From Candidatus Latescibacterota bacterium (lineage in GTDB: Bacteria > Hydrothermota > Tepidihabitantia > Tepidihabitantales > CAIPLT01): DNA of 39,438 bases. The DNA is taken from NCBI GenBank assembly GCA_018335915.1, contig JAGXRL010000121.1, forward strand, positions 1-39,438, in the 5' to 3' direction. Shown here piece after piece: positions 1 to 7,911 of this stretch. Positions within the stretch are counted from its first letter, which is position 1; every line of letters begins with the position of its first letter. The notes beneath the pieces are model-generated. The model was not told the DNA's origin. It did no database searches and worked only from the letters and a program-made list of their open reading frames with translations. Position numbers and translations under genes: made by a program.

Positions 1-89
1 TCGACTCAGGGGGCGGTACCATCATTTTGAGGAATTTTGAATTAAGAATATGGAATTTAGAAGGTTAGAGAGAATTTTCGGCTGACAAA

Positions 90-111
90 AACATTAGTTT
101 AAACTAATGTT
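90..111. repeat. Perfect 22-bp palindrome
   Basis: The half-site AACATTAGTTT (90-100) is followed directly by its exact reverse complement (101-111), with no spacer. It could be an operator for a gene to the left of the window, or the stem of a terminator. No T-run follows, which favours a protein-binding site. Function is unknown. Confidence 0.75.
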
Positions 112-176
112 GATGGATGTCTTAGGGAAGAAACAAAGCAACATCCTTATTTGGGTGTTTATAATCTTAGTCTGTC

Positions 177-196
177 ATTCCTGCGAAAGCAGGAAT
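177..196. repeat. Short hairpin repeat, 'GTCATTCCTGCGAAAGCAGG' type
   Basis: Two perfect 8-bp arms, ATTCCTGC (177-184) and GCAGGAAT (189-196), flank a GAAA loop and are preceded by TGTC. Phrases like this are dispersed intergenic repeats in many bacterial genomes. A degenerate relative sits at about 21601-21630. Confidence 0.7.
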
Positions 197-208
197 CTAG
201 TAATTCTA

Positions 209-256
209 TTCTTGGAGATTGCCACGGGGATTGGCTTCGCCAACCGCGCAATGACA
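209..256 (-). repeat. Dispersed element of the 'GTCATTGCG..GCAATCTC' family
   Basis: On the minus strand this reads GTCATTGCGCGGTTGGCGAA, then GCCAATC and GGCAATCTCC. It matches the elements at 670-700, 26575-26607 and 26618-26650. The shared start GTC(A/T)TTGCG and the shared end CAATCT define the family. Confidence 0.6.
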
Positions 257-366
257 AGATTGCCAATTTTGGTTAGAAGTTTGGCGGGTCCCACCCCTGA
301 ATATCAAAAATCCGTCTAATGCGATACGCACCCGTTAACTGGGTCCGTGTAATCTGAGGTTTCCAT

Positions 367-2796
367 TTATCTTATTACCACCAATCTCTCAATGATTCTT
401 TTATCATCCGTCTGTAAATAGAGAAAATAGATACCAGAACTGAGCGTTTTGGTGTTAAGGGTTAAAGAATAATTGCCGGGTTTCTGATTTTCATTCACTA
501 AAGTTTTAACAAGTCTTCCAGATATATCATGCAGATTTAGCGTGATGCGTTGAGCGTCAGACATTAAGCCCTCGCCCTTGATGGGAGAGGGTTTGGGTGA
601 GGGTGAAGGAATTGAATAACGGACACGGACAACGGATTTAGCAGGATTTGGAAAAACCTGAAGTTGTAATGTCATTGCGAGCGGTAGCGAAGCAATCTCC
701 GAAATACCGAGACTTGATATACTAAAAATCCCATCTGACTCGTCATATTGCCAGCCAGGTCCATAAGCAATAATTTTGATTCTACAGGAATCAGAAGTGA
801 CATTGGGAACTGCCCATAAATAAGAAGTATCATCGCCTGATAGACCGTGGGTAATCATAGTATAGTTATTGCCATTATCAATTGAATAGAATAAAGACAA
901 CGAGTCGCATCTTGGTGGATAGAATTTCTGCCAGCGAATGAGTTCTTGAGCACCAACCTGAAAAACCTCACCGCCATTTGGTCTTAATAATCTGACTGCT
1001 TCTACTTCAAAGATTGATGTTTTTCCACTTCCTCCAATCACGATTTCTTTGTAACCGTTATTATTCATATCATAAACATTGACAACAGCTGACGGCAATT
1101 GTCCGCCGTGGTCGTTATTCCAATCCCAAATTCTCTGAAATTGATTATTACCTGTGGCTTTATAAACCATAACTCTACCACCAATTGACCAGACCAGTTC
1201 TTCAATACCATCACCATCAATATCACCACATTTACTTCTCTTGCCAGCCCAATCGCCGCCACTTACTTGGTCAATCAAAGTCCTTTGATAAGTATTATTA
1301 CCAGTTGCTTCCCACATATATAGGTAATTCATCCCAGACACGTAACTATAAAATGCGACAAAAAATTCTGGTTTTTCATCGCCATCCAAATCATTGCCAG
1401 AAAAGACATCAGAACCGTTGGGGAGATTTATTATATCTATTGTGGTACGGTCATATTGATTATCACCTGTATTCTCAAAAAAATAAATTTCTCCGGATGA
1501 ACCTGGGTTTGCGGTGACAAAATCTCGTAAACTATCCTGGTCAAAATCACCGAAGGTAAAATTTGCTCCATAAGTAAATCGACGCCAGACCGAAATATTT
1601 TGATTATTACCAATATTTTCAATAAGCATAAGTCGAGTTGTATCACCATAAAAACCTTCACATGTTAATATCTCTTTTGCCCCATCGCGGTCTAAGTCAG
1701 GCGTGAAATAATTTATACTACCTGGACCTCTATTCGATACTCTCTGCCACCAAGAAAAAAATGATGGATAATAAGTGTAATTTGGACTTTCTTGAGTAGC
1801 TACTATATAAAAAGTAGAATCATTAATTCTTTCATTATTTGGTCCGACTAAATCCGTCAAACTGTCTCTATCAATATCTCCGATATCATAAGGCAGGAAA
1901 TTGCCAGTTGTAATTCCCGGTGGATAAGGATAAGCACCAGTATCTGCAAAAACAAGTTCATATCGATTCATAGGACGATGTTCCCAAACTTCCCAGCGAA
2001 GTGGATTAGTAGAATGTATCGTGCCAGTCGCAAATATTATTTCATTCAGTCCATCATGGTCACTATCGCAGGTGAGAATATAACTCGGATAGTCAGCTCC
2101 TGCTTGTAGAAATGAAACGCGTTTTATCATTAATTGTCCTTGAAATGGTTCAGAACTCGGCGCTGCTTCAAATCTACCCCAGATGTCCCAGTTATTATCA
2201 GCAATCGATTCTTGCCAGACCGTAACAAAATCAGTTGACATTACAGGATAATTTGATTCATTATCTCGTGTTTCACTCATATTTCGAGGGTTTAACCATC
2301 GGTCGGGTGGCCAATTAATATTTCTTGCTCTTCGCCAGATTTCGCCAATTGGATTAACTTCGTCATACGGACCTCGCCAAGCTGCATAGACATATTCACC
2401 ATATGCTTCTGTGGAAGGATTTGAAGCTGGTTCGGTGGGATAAAGATCAAAATATGAAACATTAAATGGCTCTGACCATTCTGGTTGATAGATGTTTCTA
2501 ATGTCATCAGGATGGACTTTGTCAAGTGTTGTCTTATAGAAAATCATTCCATTATCATCATTTTCCCGTTGCCAGACGATGTGTAGTAAATCACCAGGGG
2601 TTACTGCGATGGATGGGGAGGAACAATTCTCTGAATCGAGAATTGTCGGCATTGACCAATTTTTTCCTGCCTTGTATTGAAAATATAAATTCGTATTATT
2701 GACAAATACCCGATAAGTCATATTATTTGTTCCTTTCACCTCCATTGTATCAGGTGATACTGATAATAAACTAATTATTAAGATTATTTCTGCCAT
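367..2796 (-). CDS. FG-GAP/VCBS-like repeat surface protein with C-terminal T9SS-type sorting domain
   Basis: A large exported protein of 809 residues. The middle holds many Asp-rich repeats of the FG-GAP/integrin-alpha propeller type, such as DSDHDGLNEIIF, DIDRDSLTDLVG, DLDRDGAKEILT, DLDGDEKPEFFV and DIDGDGIEELVW, each with a DxDxDG-like calcium loop. From about residue 714 the C-terminus has VFPNP, then HDISGRLVKTL, then SSGIYFLYL and a final basic strand. This is the type A sorting domain used by the type IX secretion system. The N-terminus is short and hydrophobic (residues 4-14). In frame upstream of the ATG lie AUA-UAU-AAA-AAA-GCA codons, so a non-AUG start giving a better signal peptide is possible. 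Two repeat elements are translated in frame near the C-terminus: residues about 700-709 (EIASLPLAMT) and about 728-745 (PSPSPKPSPIKGEG). The ligand is unknown. Export to the cell surface is inferred from the domain. Confidence 0.85.
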   Translation of the reverse strand: MAEIILIISLLSVSPDTMEVKGTNNMTYRVFVNNTNLYFQYKAGKNWSMPTILDSENCSSPSIAVTPGDLLHIVWQRENDDNGMIFYKTTLDKVHPDDIRNIYQPEWSEPFNVSYFDLYPTEPASNPSTEAYGEYVYAAWRGPYDEVNPIGEIWRRARNINWPPDRWLNPRNMSETRDNESNYPVMSTDFVTVWQESIADNNWDIWGRFEAAPSSEPFQGQLMIKRVSFLQAGADYPSYILTCDSDHDGLNEIIFATGTIHSTNPLRWEVWEHRPMNRYELVFADTGAYPYPPGITTGNFLPYDIGDIDRDSLTDLVGPNNERINDSTFYIVATQESPNYTYYPSFFSWWQRVSNRGPGSINYFTPDLDRDGAKEILTCEGFYGDTTRLMLIENIGNNQNISVWRRFTYGANFTFGDFDQDSLRDFVTANPGSSGEIYFFENTGDNQYDRTTIDIINLPNGSDVFSGNDLDGDEKPEFFVAFYSYVSGMNYLYMWEATGNNTYQRTLIDQVSGGDWAGKRSKCGDIDGDGIEELVWSIGGRVMVYKATGNNQFQRIWDWNNDHGGQLPSAVVNVYDMNNNGYKEIVIGGSGKTSIFEVEAVRLLRPNGGEVFQVGAQELIRWQKFYPPRCDSLSLFYSIDNGNNYTMITHGLSGDDTSYLWAVPNVTSDSCRIKIIAYGPGWQYDESDGIFSISSLGISEIASLPLAMTLQLQVFPNPAKSVVRVRYSIPSPSPKPSPIKGEGLMSDAQRITLNLHDISGRLVKTLVNENQKPGNYSLTLNTKTLSSGIYFLYLQTDDKRIIERLVVIR
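569..606. repeat. Palindromic repeat translated inside the surface-protein gene (CCCTC-type)
   Basis: Arms CCCTCGCCC (569-577) and GGGAGAGGG (583-591) pair at eight of nine positions and are followed by TTTGGGTGAGGGTG. This resembles the widespread intergenic repeat of the CCCTCTCCC..GGGAGAGGG kind. Here it lies in frame in the C-terminal sorting domain and encodes a Pro/Ser-rich insert between two predicted beta strands. Confidence 0.7.
670..700. repeat. Dispersed 'GTCATTGCG..GCAATCTC' element translated inside the surface-protein gene
   Basis: TGTCATTGCGAGCGG is followed by TAGCGAAGCAATCTCC, the same family as the intergenic copies at 209-256 and 26618-26650. On the coding (minus) strand it is read as EIASLPLAMT, in the linker just before the sorting domain. 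Confidence 0.75.
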
Positions 2797-2812
2797 TGCT
2801 TTTTTATATATG

Positions 2813-2848
2813 TATAAGATAATTGAATAATATAAGATAATTGAATAA
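2813..2848. repeat. Tandem duplication of an 18-bp unit
   Basis: TATAAGATAATTGAATAA occurs at 2813-2830 and again exactly at 2831-2848. It lies in the 5' leader of the minus-strand surface-protein gene, between its predicted promoter and start codon. Confidence 0.9.
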
Positions 2849-2883
2849 TAAAACGAAGCAATTACTAAGCACCATACACCATA

Positions 2884-2911
2884 AATATAACAAATCTTTT
2901 ACTTGTGTCAA
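2884..2911 (-). promoter_or_regulatory. Predicted promoter of the surface-protein gene
   Basis: On the minus strand, TTGACA (2906-2911), a 16-bp spacer and TATATT (2884-2889). Transcription would start near 2877, giving a leader of about 80 nt that contains the 18-bp tandem repeat. Unlike other genes here this one is not leaderless, unless a start upstream of 2796 is used. Confidence 0.5.
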
Positions 2912-2944
2912 TAGTGATATTACAGAATCGAGCAATAATTTAAT

Positions 2945-2963
2945 ATCCTGACATATTCAGGAT
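2945..2963. promoter_or_regulatory. Inverted repeat upstream of lptF promoter
   Basis: ATCCTGA (2945-2951) and TCAGGAT (2957-2963) are perfect 7-bp arms around a 5-nt centre. The site lies between two divergent promoters, 14 bp before the lptF -35 box, so it is placed like an operator. The binding protein is unknown. Confidence 0.4.
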
Positions 2964-2976
2964 AATAGTTCTGTTA

Positions 2977-3005
2977 TTGACAAGATATGGCTTTGACCAT
3001 ATATT
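2977..3005 (+). promoter_or_regulatory. Promoter of lptF, near-leaderless
   Basis: TTGACA (2977-2982), a 17-bp spacer and TATATT (3000-3005). Only 6 nt separate the -10 box from the GTG start at 3012, so the transcript should begin at or next to the start codon. This supports the GTG and explains why no Shine-Dalgarno site is present. Confidence 0.65.
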
Positions 3006-3011
3006 AACTGA

Positions 3012-4259
3012 GTGAAAGTTTTATATCGGCAGACGCTTAAGGATTTTATCGGCCCGTTTATACTTGCGGTCGTGGTCATGGCAGGTATCTTGCTAATGGA
3101 CAAAATTTTTCTTTTAATTGACCTTTTGGTTAAAAAGGGAATCGGTTTTTGGGTCGTTGCCGAACTCATGTTTTATAGTCTGCCTTTTGTAATGTCATTC
3201 AGTATTCCAATCGGTATTTTAATCGCATCTGTTATGGTATTTGGCCGGATAACGCATGATAATGAATTGATTGCCATACGCAGTTCAGGTATTAATCCAT
3301 TGTCATTGTTCAAACCGTTTCTGCCTGTAATTGTACTCATCACATTGTTTATGGTTTATTTTAACGGATTTATTTTACCCGAAGCAAGCCACCGGGCGCG
3401 AAATTTAATCACAGATATTGCCCAGAAAAAACCGTCGGTCCGCATTTATGAAGGAGTTTTTATTGAAGATTTTCCCGGTTATATTATTTATCTCGGTTCG
3501 ATTGATGACCGGACCGGCAAAGTCAATGACATTACAATCTGGGAACAGAAAAGCCGGGGCGAACCGCCGATTCTGATAAAAGCCGAGTCTGGTCAAATCT
3601 CGACCAGTGCTGACGAGTGTTATTTTATAATCGAACTGGATGAAGGCGAGATTTCAGAGCTGGTCAGCCCGGATAAATATCGTCATCTCAGTTTTGAAAG
3701 ACACCAGATAAATCTTGAGATTGATCTTGATTTTATCCGCCGGGAGCGCAAGTTTCGGTCTAACCGCGAAATGATATTGACTGAATTGTACAAACGGGTC
3801 GGCACGCTTAATACCGAACGGCAATCGATTAGACAGGAGATTGATAAGCTCAAACAATCACCCGTTAATGAAGTAACCGGTTTTCATCTGGAAGATGCCC
3901 AAAATAAACTTCGACATAAGACCAATGAATATAAGAAGTTTTTAACCGAGCTTAATAAACGATATGCCCTGGCATTTTCCGGTATTGTATTTCTTTTTTT
4001 TGGTGCTGCTCTGGGTATGTTATTAAAGCGGAGCGGACTCGGAACCGGTTTTGTAGTCGGGCTCTTGTTTTTTGCAGTTTATTACATCATATTCATTGCC
4101 GGTGAAGAGTTTGCCCAGTCAGGTCGGGCGCCGGTTTTTGTCAGTGTCTGGTTTGCCAATCTGATTCTGATACTGGTTACTTTGGAACTGTTAAGTTATG
4201 TCACAATCGAAAGATGGTATATCGGACAAGTAATACGCCGATTACGAAAGAGAAGATAA
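3012..4259 (+). CDS. lptF: LptF/LptG family permease (first copy), LPS export
   Basis: Inner-membrane permease of the LptB2FG transporter, which extracts lipopolysaccharide from the inner membrane and hands it to the periplasmic bridge. The 415-residue protein has the YjgP/YjgQ layout: two to three membrane helices at about residues 12-115, a periplasmic beta-jellyroll domain at about 120-230, a charged and possibly coiled stretch at about 235-310, then three C-terminal helices (315-405). The loop GRITHDNELIAIRSSG after the second helix is the family's coupling motif. The GTG start is set by the promoter geometry. It is followed 61 nt later by a second family member, the usual lptF-lptG tandem. 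No lptB or lptC is in the window. Confidence 0.9.
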   Translation: MKVLYRQTLKDFIGPFILAVVVMAGILLMDKIFLLIDLLVKKGIGFWVVAELMFYSLPFVMSFSIPIGILIASVMVFGRITHDNELIAIRSSGINPLSLFKPFLPVIVLITLFMVYFNGFILPEASHRARNLITDIAQKKPSVRIYEGVFIEDFPGYIIYLGSIDDRTGKVNDITIWEQKSRGEPPILIKAESGQISTSADECYFIIELDEGEISELVSPDKYRHLSFERHQINLEIDLDFIRRERKFRSNREMILTELYKRVGTLNTERQSIRQEIDKLKQSPVNEVTGFHLEDAQNKLRHKTNEYKKFLTELNKRYALAFSGIVFLFFGAALGMLLKRSGLGTGFVVGLLFFAVYYIIFIAGEEFAQSGRAPVFVSVWFANLILILVTLELLSYVTIERWYIGQVIRRLRKRR

Positions 4260-4263
4260 ACTA

Positions 4264-4300
4264 AACCACAGATGACACAAATTAACAGAGAAAATTCGTA
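4264..4300. repeat. Half of a dispersed 'aaccacagatgacaca' repeat
   Basis: The lptF-lptG gap holds AACCACAGATGACACAAATT and then AACAGAGAA, a phrase like those in dispersed palindromic repeats. No second arm is seen, so this is at best a half element. Confidence 0.35.
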
Positions 4301-4320
4301 CAAGCATGTAGATATTTAAT

Positions 4321-5424
4321 ATGACTTTTGACCGTTTTATAATCAAAGAGTTTTTCAAGTATTTAATCCTGGGCGTCGCCTGTGTCGTTACCATTTATCT
4401 GTTGATTGATTTGTTTGAAGAACTGAATTATTTTATTACACGCCGCGCTTCGGTATTCATTGTTTTAATTTATTACTTGTATAGTTTGCCATTTGCGCTC
4501 AGTCTGCTTTTTCCGGTCGGCGTGATTCTTTCCTGTTTTTTTGTATATGGTTCTTTAACGCGTGAGCGGTCTTTATATGTTTTTCAGATTGCCGGTGTAA
4601 ATCTGTACCGGTTATTTGCGCCGGTTATTGTGGTCGGCATTATCCTGATTTTTGCTCAGTTCTGGTTTATTGAACTGGTAACAATACCAGCCAACCGCAA
4701 ACTGGAAAACCTGAAAAGAAATACGATTGAAAAACGGCAGAGCCAGATGCCGAGCAAAAGGTCTAATCTATATGTACGAGGCAAGGAACGAACGGTCTAT
4801 TTTATCAAGGAATTTGAAACTCAATACCAACAATCTAAAATCAGTTCCGGGATAATGCGGAATTTTATCATTGCCCATTATACAAGGGATGGTCGGATTG
4901 AAAAACGAATAGACGCAGTTGAAGCGCATTACACAGATAATCGCTGGATTGGCTCTGATGTAACACTCCGTACTTTTGACGCAGATACGCTCGAAATTTT
5001 CACTAATTACGATACGCTGACTTTATCTATTATAGAAAAACCAGATTTTTTTGTGCAGGAGACCAGAAATATTGAAGAACTGCAAATCTGGGAATTGCAT
5101 GAATATATTGAGCAGTTGAAAATTGCCGGTATCAATACTGCCAAAGCAGAAGTCGAACTTCATTACCGGTTTGCCAATGCATTTATTGTCTTAATTCTGA
5201 TGTTGATAAGTCTACCTTTGGCAATCAGATTAAGACACGGTGGAGTTATGCTCGGTCTGGGCCTGGGATTGCTATTTGCATTTGTCTATTGGGGATTAAT
5301 TCAGGTGAACAAGGCTTTTGGTCAGGTTCTTTTATTGAACCCGTTCTTAGCTGCCTGGCTTGCCAATTTTATGTTTTTAAGTCTAGGGATTTATTTGTTA
5401 ATACAGGTCAGAAAGTATGCCTGA
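4321..5424 (+). CDS. lptG: LptF/LptG family permease (second copy), LPS export
   Basis: Partner of the preceding gene in the LPS transporter. The 367-residue protein repeats the layout of N-terminal helices (about 10-110, with GSLTRERSLYVFQIAG as the coupling-helix motif), a periplasmic domain (about 130-260) and three C-terminal helices (about 275-365). It lacks the long charged insert of the first copy. The start ATG has no clear Shine-Dalgarno site, and translation may follow from lptF. The 3' end overlaps the convergent radical SAM gene by 17 nt. Assigning F versus G rests on gene order only. Confidence 0.88.
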   Translation: MTFDRFIIKEFFKYLILGVACVVTIYLLIDLFEELNYFITRRASVFIVLIYYLYSLPFALSLLFPVGVILSCFFVYGSLTRERSLYVFQIAGVNLYRLFAPVIVVGIILIFAQFWFIELVTIPANRKLENLKRNTIEKRQSQMPSKRSNLYVRGKERTVYFIKEFETQYQQSKISSGIMRNFIIAHYTRDGRIEKRIDAVEAHYTDNRWIGSDVTLRTFDADTLEIFTNYDTLTLSIIEKPDFFVQETRNIEELQIWELHEYIEQLKIAGINTAKAEVELHYRFANAFIVLILMLISLPLAIRLRHGGVMLGLGLGLLFAFVYWGLIQVNKAFGQVLLLNPFLAAWLANFMFLSLGIYLLIQVRKYA

Positions 5425-6715
5425 GCCGGGAGTGATAAGCTTTTATTTCAATCACCTGTTGTCGGGTCGGTTCGTCTAAACCAGGGAAAATTGCATTGTT
5501 ATGTAAAAGCGGATCTGTGTTCTTATCAAATTTCAACTCTTCAAAACCTCTTGTATTGGGGATCGGCGAATATTCGGCTAAATGGCTGATAATACCCTGG
5601 TCGTGCACAAAATCAATACTTTTTCTAATCTCATCCGGAACTATCTGAGCAAGACCGATCAAAAGATAAGCGTGGATTTGATTTGAGTTAAAACCACTCC
5701 TTTTTAAAAATTTAACGGTCTGCAAAAATTCTTGAGTCGAAACTTTATTATCAATCTGTTCATGAAGACAGGGGCTGGCAGTTTCCAGACTCAGATAGAT
5801 TGTTTTAAAACCGGCTCTAAACATCTTATCACTCAGTTCTTGAGTAAAAAATCGAGGGTGCAGACCATTGGGCGAATGAAAATTAATTTTTATCTTTTGT
5901 TCAATAAGCTGGTCCAGTATCGAACTGAAATTGGGATTTGCAAGCAGGGCATCATCATAAAAAGCAATGTTTTTTATACCCATATCCTGATAATGTTTAA
6001 TCTCATTAATAACTGAATCGACGGTACGATAAGCAAAACCAGGAGTTAAGTTTGGTACGGCACAATAGATGCAATTAAAACAACAACCCCGCGAAGTCAG
6101 AATACAGGCATAATCAAGTTTATGATACAAGTCAAATGCGGGATAGGGCAGAGCAGTAAATTCGAACGGTTTCAGCTCAGGAATCAAAGTACTAAGTTTT
6201 TGCTCAGCCATGCCCTCAATAACATAATCAGCTTTACTGAATTGACGGGCATGTTCAGGACACAAAGTCGCATAAATACCACCGAGTATAACCGGCGTTT
6301 TGGGAAAATATTGTTTTAAGATTTTAATCGTATCAAAAACCCCTGGATACCAGTATGTCATTATTGAGGTGACAAATATCCAATCCGGTTTAGGAAGCGC
6401 ATCTACAATCTGCTTAAAAACGAATTCTGGAATGCCGTATCTTTTATATCGACGCGGATAATTGTGGTATATTTGCGGTTTTGGTATGACTTCGGCATAG
6501 AACTTTCCCCGTCCATACTGGTCAACTTTAGGTAGTTTTTCGACTTGTTCTAATAGAACTGGGTGATAACGGTCAAGGCAATCCAGATAATCTGTTTGCC
6601 ATGCTTGATTTCTTAAGATTGATGCCAGATATAATAAACCGAGCGGTTTGGTCCAGAAATCAAATGCCTTAAAATCATAAATCCAGGGATTAATTAATAA
6701 TGCTCGTTTAGGCAT
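5408..6715 (-). CDS. B12-binding-like radical SAM protein
   Basis: Radical SAM enzyme. The cluster motif CxxxCxxC is seen in RGCCFNCIYCAVPN at about residues 210-223, and the central half fits the radical SAM barrel. The N-terminal region (LLINPWIYDFKAFDFWTKP, then a Rossmann-like stretch to about residue 165) resembles the cobalamin-binding domain of class B radical SAM proteins, with PLGLLYLASILR as the usual second element. The substrate is unknown. An ATG at 6713-6715 is chosen. A TTG two codons upstream (6721) is also possible. It is the last gene of the ftsE-ftsX-envC-holB run, 27 nt after holB, and may be co-transcribed without being functionally related. Confidence 0.82.
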   Translation of the reverse strand: MPKRALLINPWIYDFKAFDFWTKPLGLLYLASILRNQAWQTDYLDCLDRYHPVLLEQVEKLPKVDQYGRGKFYAEVIPKPQIYHNYPRRYKRYGIPEFVFKQIVDALPKPDWIFVTSIMTYWYPGVFDTIKILKQYFPKTPVILGGIYATLCPEHARQFSKADYVIEGMAEQKLSTLIPELKPFEFTALPYPAFDLYHKLDYACILTSRGCCFNCIYCAVPNLTPGFAYRTVDSVINEIKHYQDMGIKNIAFYDDALLANPNFSSILDQLIEQKIKINFHSPNGLHPRFFTQELSDKMFRAGFKTIYLSLETASPCLHEQIDNKVSTQEFLQTVKFLKRSGFNSNQIHAYLLIGLAQIVPDEIRKSIDFVHDQGIISHLAEYSPIPNTRGFEELKFDKNTDPLLHNNAIFPGLDEPTRQQVIEIKAYHSRLRHTF

Positions 6716-6742
6716 TGGCAAGTTTGATTGTTTATTGACAGA

Positions 6743-7906
6743 TTATGATTTCTGTATTTTTACTCTGGACAAGATTGAGAAGAGAAAGAGTTTTTTATTC
6801 AAGTTATATACAGTATCGTTCAAAGCATTTAATAGAAACAGAATCCGCTCCACAATTTCCTGTTCAGAAAGTGTTTTGATAATCTTCTGAATCGTGTCTG
6901 ATTTATAAAACACCGGCAGGTTTAACTTAGTATGCAAAGCATTACGGTACACGAACAAGAGTGCATTGATTATGGTTTCAGGACGGATTTCTTGATATTC
7001 TTTTTGACTAAGTTGAATGAGCATCTCGATCGGCGGAAGCAGCTCGCGGTCAATCAATTTGAGCGTTTTCGGGTCAGGCAGAAACGAGTTTTTTTCTTCG
7101 ATAAAACGGATTGCTTTGCGGAGACTGCCTTCAGCAATCGATGCTGCGATTTGGGCTTCGGTTTGACCGACCTGTTTGTGCTGGATTAGATATTCAATTA
7201 TCAGGTCTTGGTTTAAGTTTATAAAATTTATAATCTGACAGCGGGAGCGAATCGTCAGCAGAATGTTTGAGACTCGTTCTGTGGTGAGAATAAAAAGCGT
7301 ATCTTTTTGCGGTTCTTCCAGGGTCTTGAGCAGGGCATTGGCTGCATCATGTCGCATCCGGTCCGCATCGACAATGATAATTACTTTATTAGTGGAGATG
7401 ACTGGTTTGTAAGACATCTCGGTTTTAAGCCATTTAATTATTTCAATGGCATGAAAATTTGTTGCTGGTAAATCGGGTCGGGTTTTGTCGATGTTATAAT
7501 CTGAGATGTTTTCTCCGATATAAGCGAGTGCGCTCTGCATCTTTTCCCGTTCTTTATTCTGTTCAAGTTCACTCGTTCTGGTATATGATATTTCCTGACG
7601 GTGAGCAGGATTTTCAATCTCATCAGATGATTTCAGCCCGGCGCTTGCTCGTTTCTGCGGTATTGGAAAAATTAACTTCACATCAAAATTAGTCAGATTG
7701 CCAATCTGTTGACAGCGATGACATTGATTCCGATTTAAATCGTGTTTATCCGCACAATTGATGATTTGGGCAAAATTGATTGCTGCGGTTCGCTTGCCGA
7801 CTCCTTTCGGTCCGACAAACAGGAGCGGCGGAAAATGTTTTTTCTGATACAGGGTATAAAGAATCGTTTGTGCCTGCTTTTGACCGATAATTTTTGATAA
7901 TAACAT
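6743..7906 (-). CDS. holB: DNA polymerase III delta' subunit (clamp loader)
   Basis: AAA+ subunit of the replicative clamp loader. Residues 32-40 form the P-loop GPKGVGKRT. Cys51, Cys62 and Cys65 fit the small zinc module of the family. VIIIVDADRMRHDAANALLK and TLEEP form the Walker B/sensor region, and TTERVSNILLTIRSRCQ carries the SRC motif typical of clamp-loader subunits. At 387 residues it is longer than E. coli HolB (334). Part of the extra length is a polar insert around residues 85-125. The C-terminal third fits the oligomerisation collar. It starts 5 nt after envC, so it is in the same operon. A DnaX assignment is less likely because the protein is short and has a delta'-like N-terminus. 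Confidence 0.85.
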   Translation of the reverse strand: MLLSKIIGQKQAQTILYTLYQKKHFPPLLFVGPKGVGKRTAAINFAQIINCADKHDLNRNQCHRCQQIGNLTNFDVKLIFPIPQKRASAGLKSSDEIENPAHRQEISYTRTSELEQNKEREKMQSALAYIGENISDYNIDKTRPDLPATNFHAIEIIKWLKTEMSYKPVISTNKVIIIVDADRMRHDAANALLKTLEEPQKDTLFILTTERVSNILLTIRSRCQIINFINLNQDLIIEYLIQHKQVGQTEAQIAASIAEGSLRKAIRFIEEKNSFLPDPKTLKLIDRELLPPIEMLIQLSQKEYQEIRPETIINALLFVYRNALHTKLNLPVFYKSDTIQKIIKTLSEQEIVERILFLLNALNDTVYNLNKKLFLFSILSRVKIQKS

Positions 7907-7911
7907 TTTGC

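Larger units (their letters stand above)
1..366. other. Gene-free left edge carrying repeats
   Basis: No believable gene is seen. The stretch holds a perfect 22-bp palindrome (90-111), a hairpin of the 'ATTCCTGC-GAAA-GCAGGAAT' type (177-196) and a minus-strand copy of the 'GTCATTGCG...GCAATCTC' element (about 209-256). The 70-codon ORF at 107-319 is made by reading through these repeats and has no family resemblance. The downstream surface-protein gene points toward this region, so part of it is 3' untranslated sequence. Confidence 0.7.

Noticed and set aside
107-319. 70-codon plus-strand ORF at the left edge
   Set aside because: It is read through the 177-196 hairpin and the 209-256 repeat. 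Its peptide is a typical repeat translation and it has no ribosome site.
5408-5424. 17-nt tail-to-tail overlap of lptG and the radical SAM gene as a regulatory antisense device
   Set aside because: Short convergent overlaps are common in compact genomes, and nothing further supports regulation.
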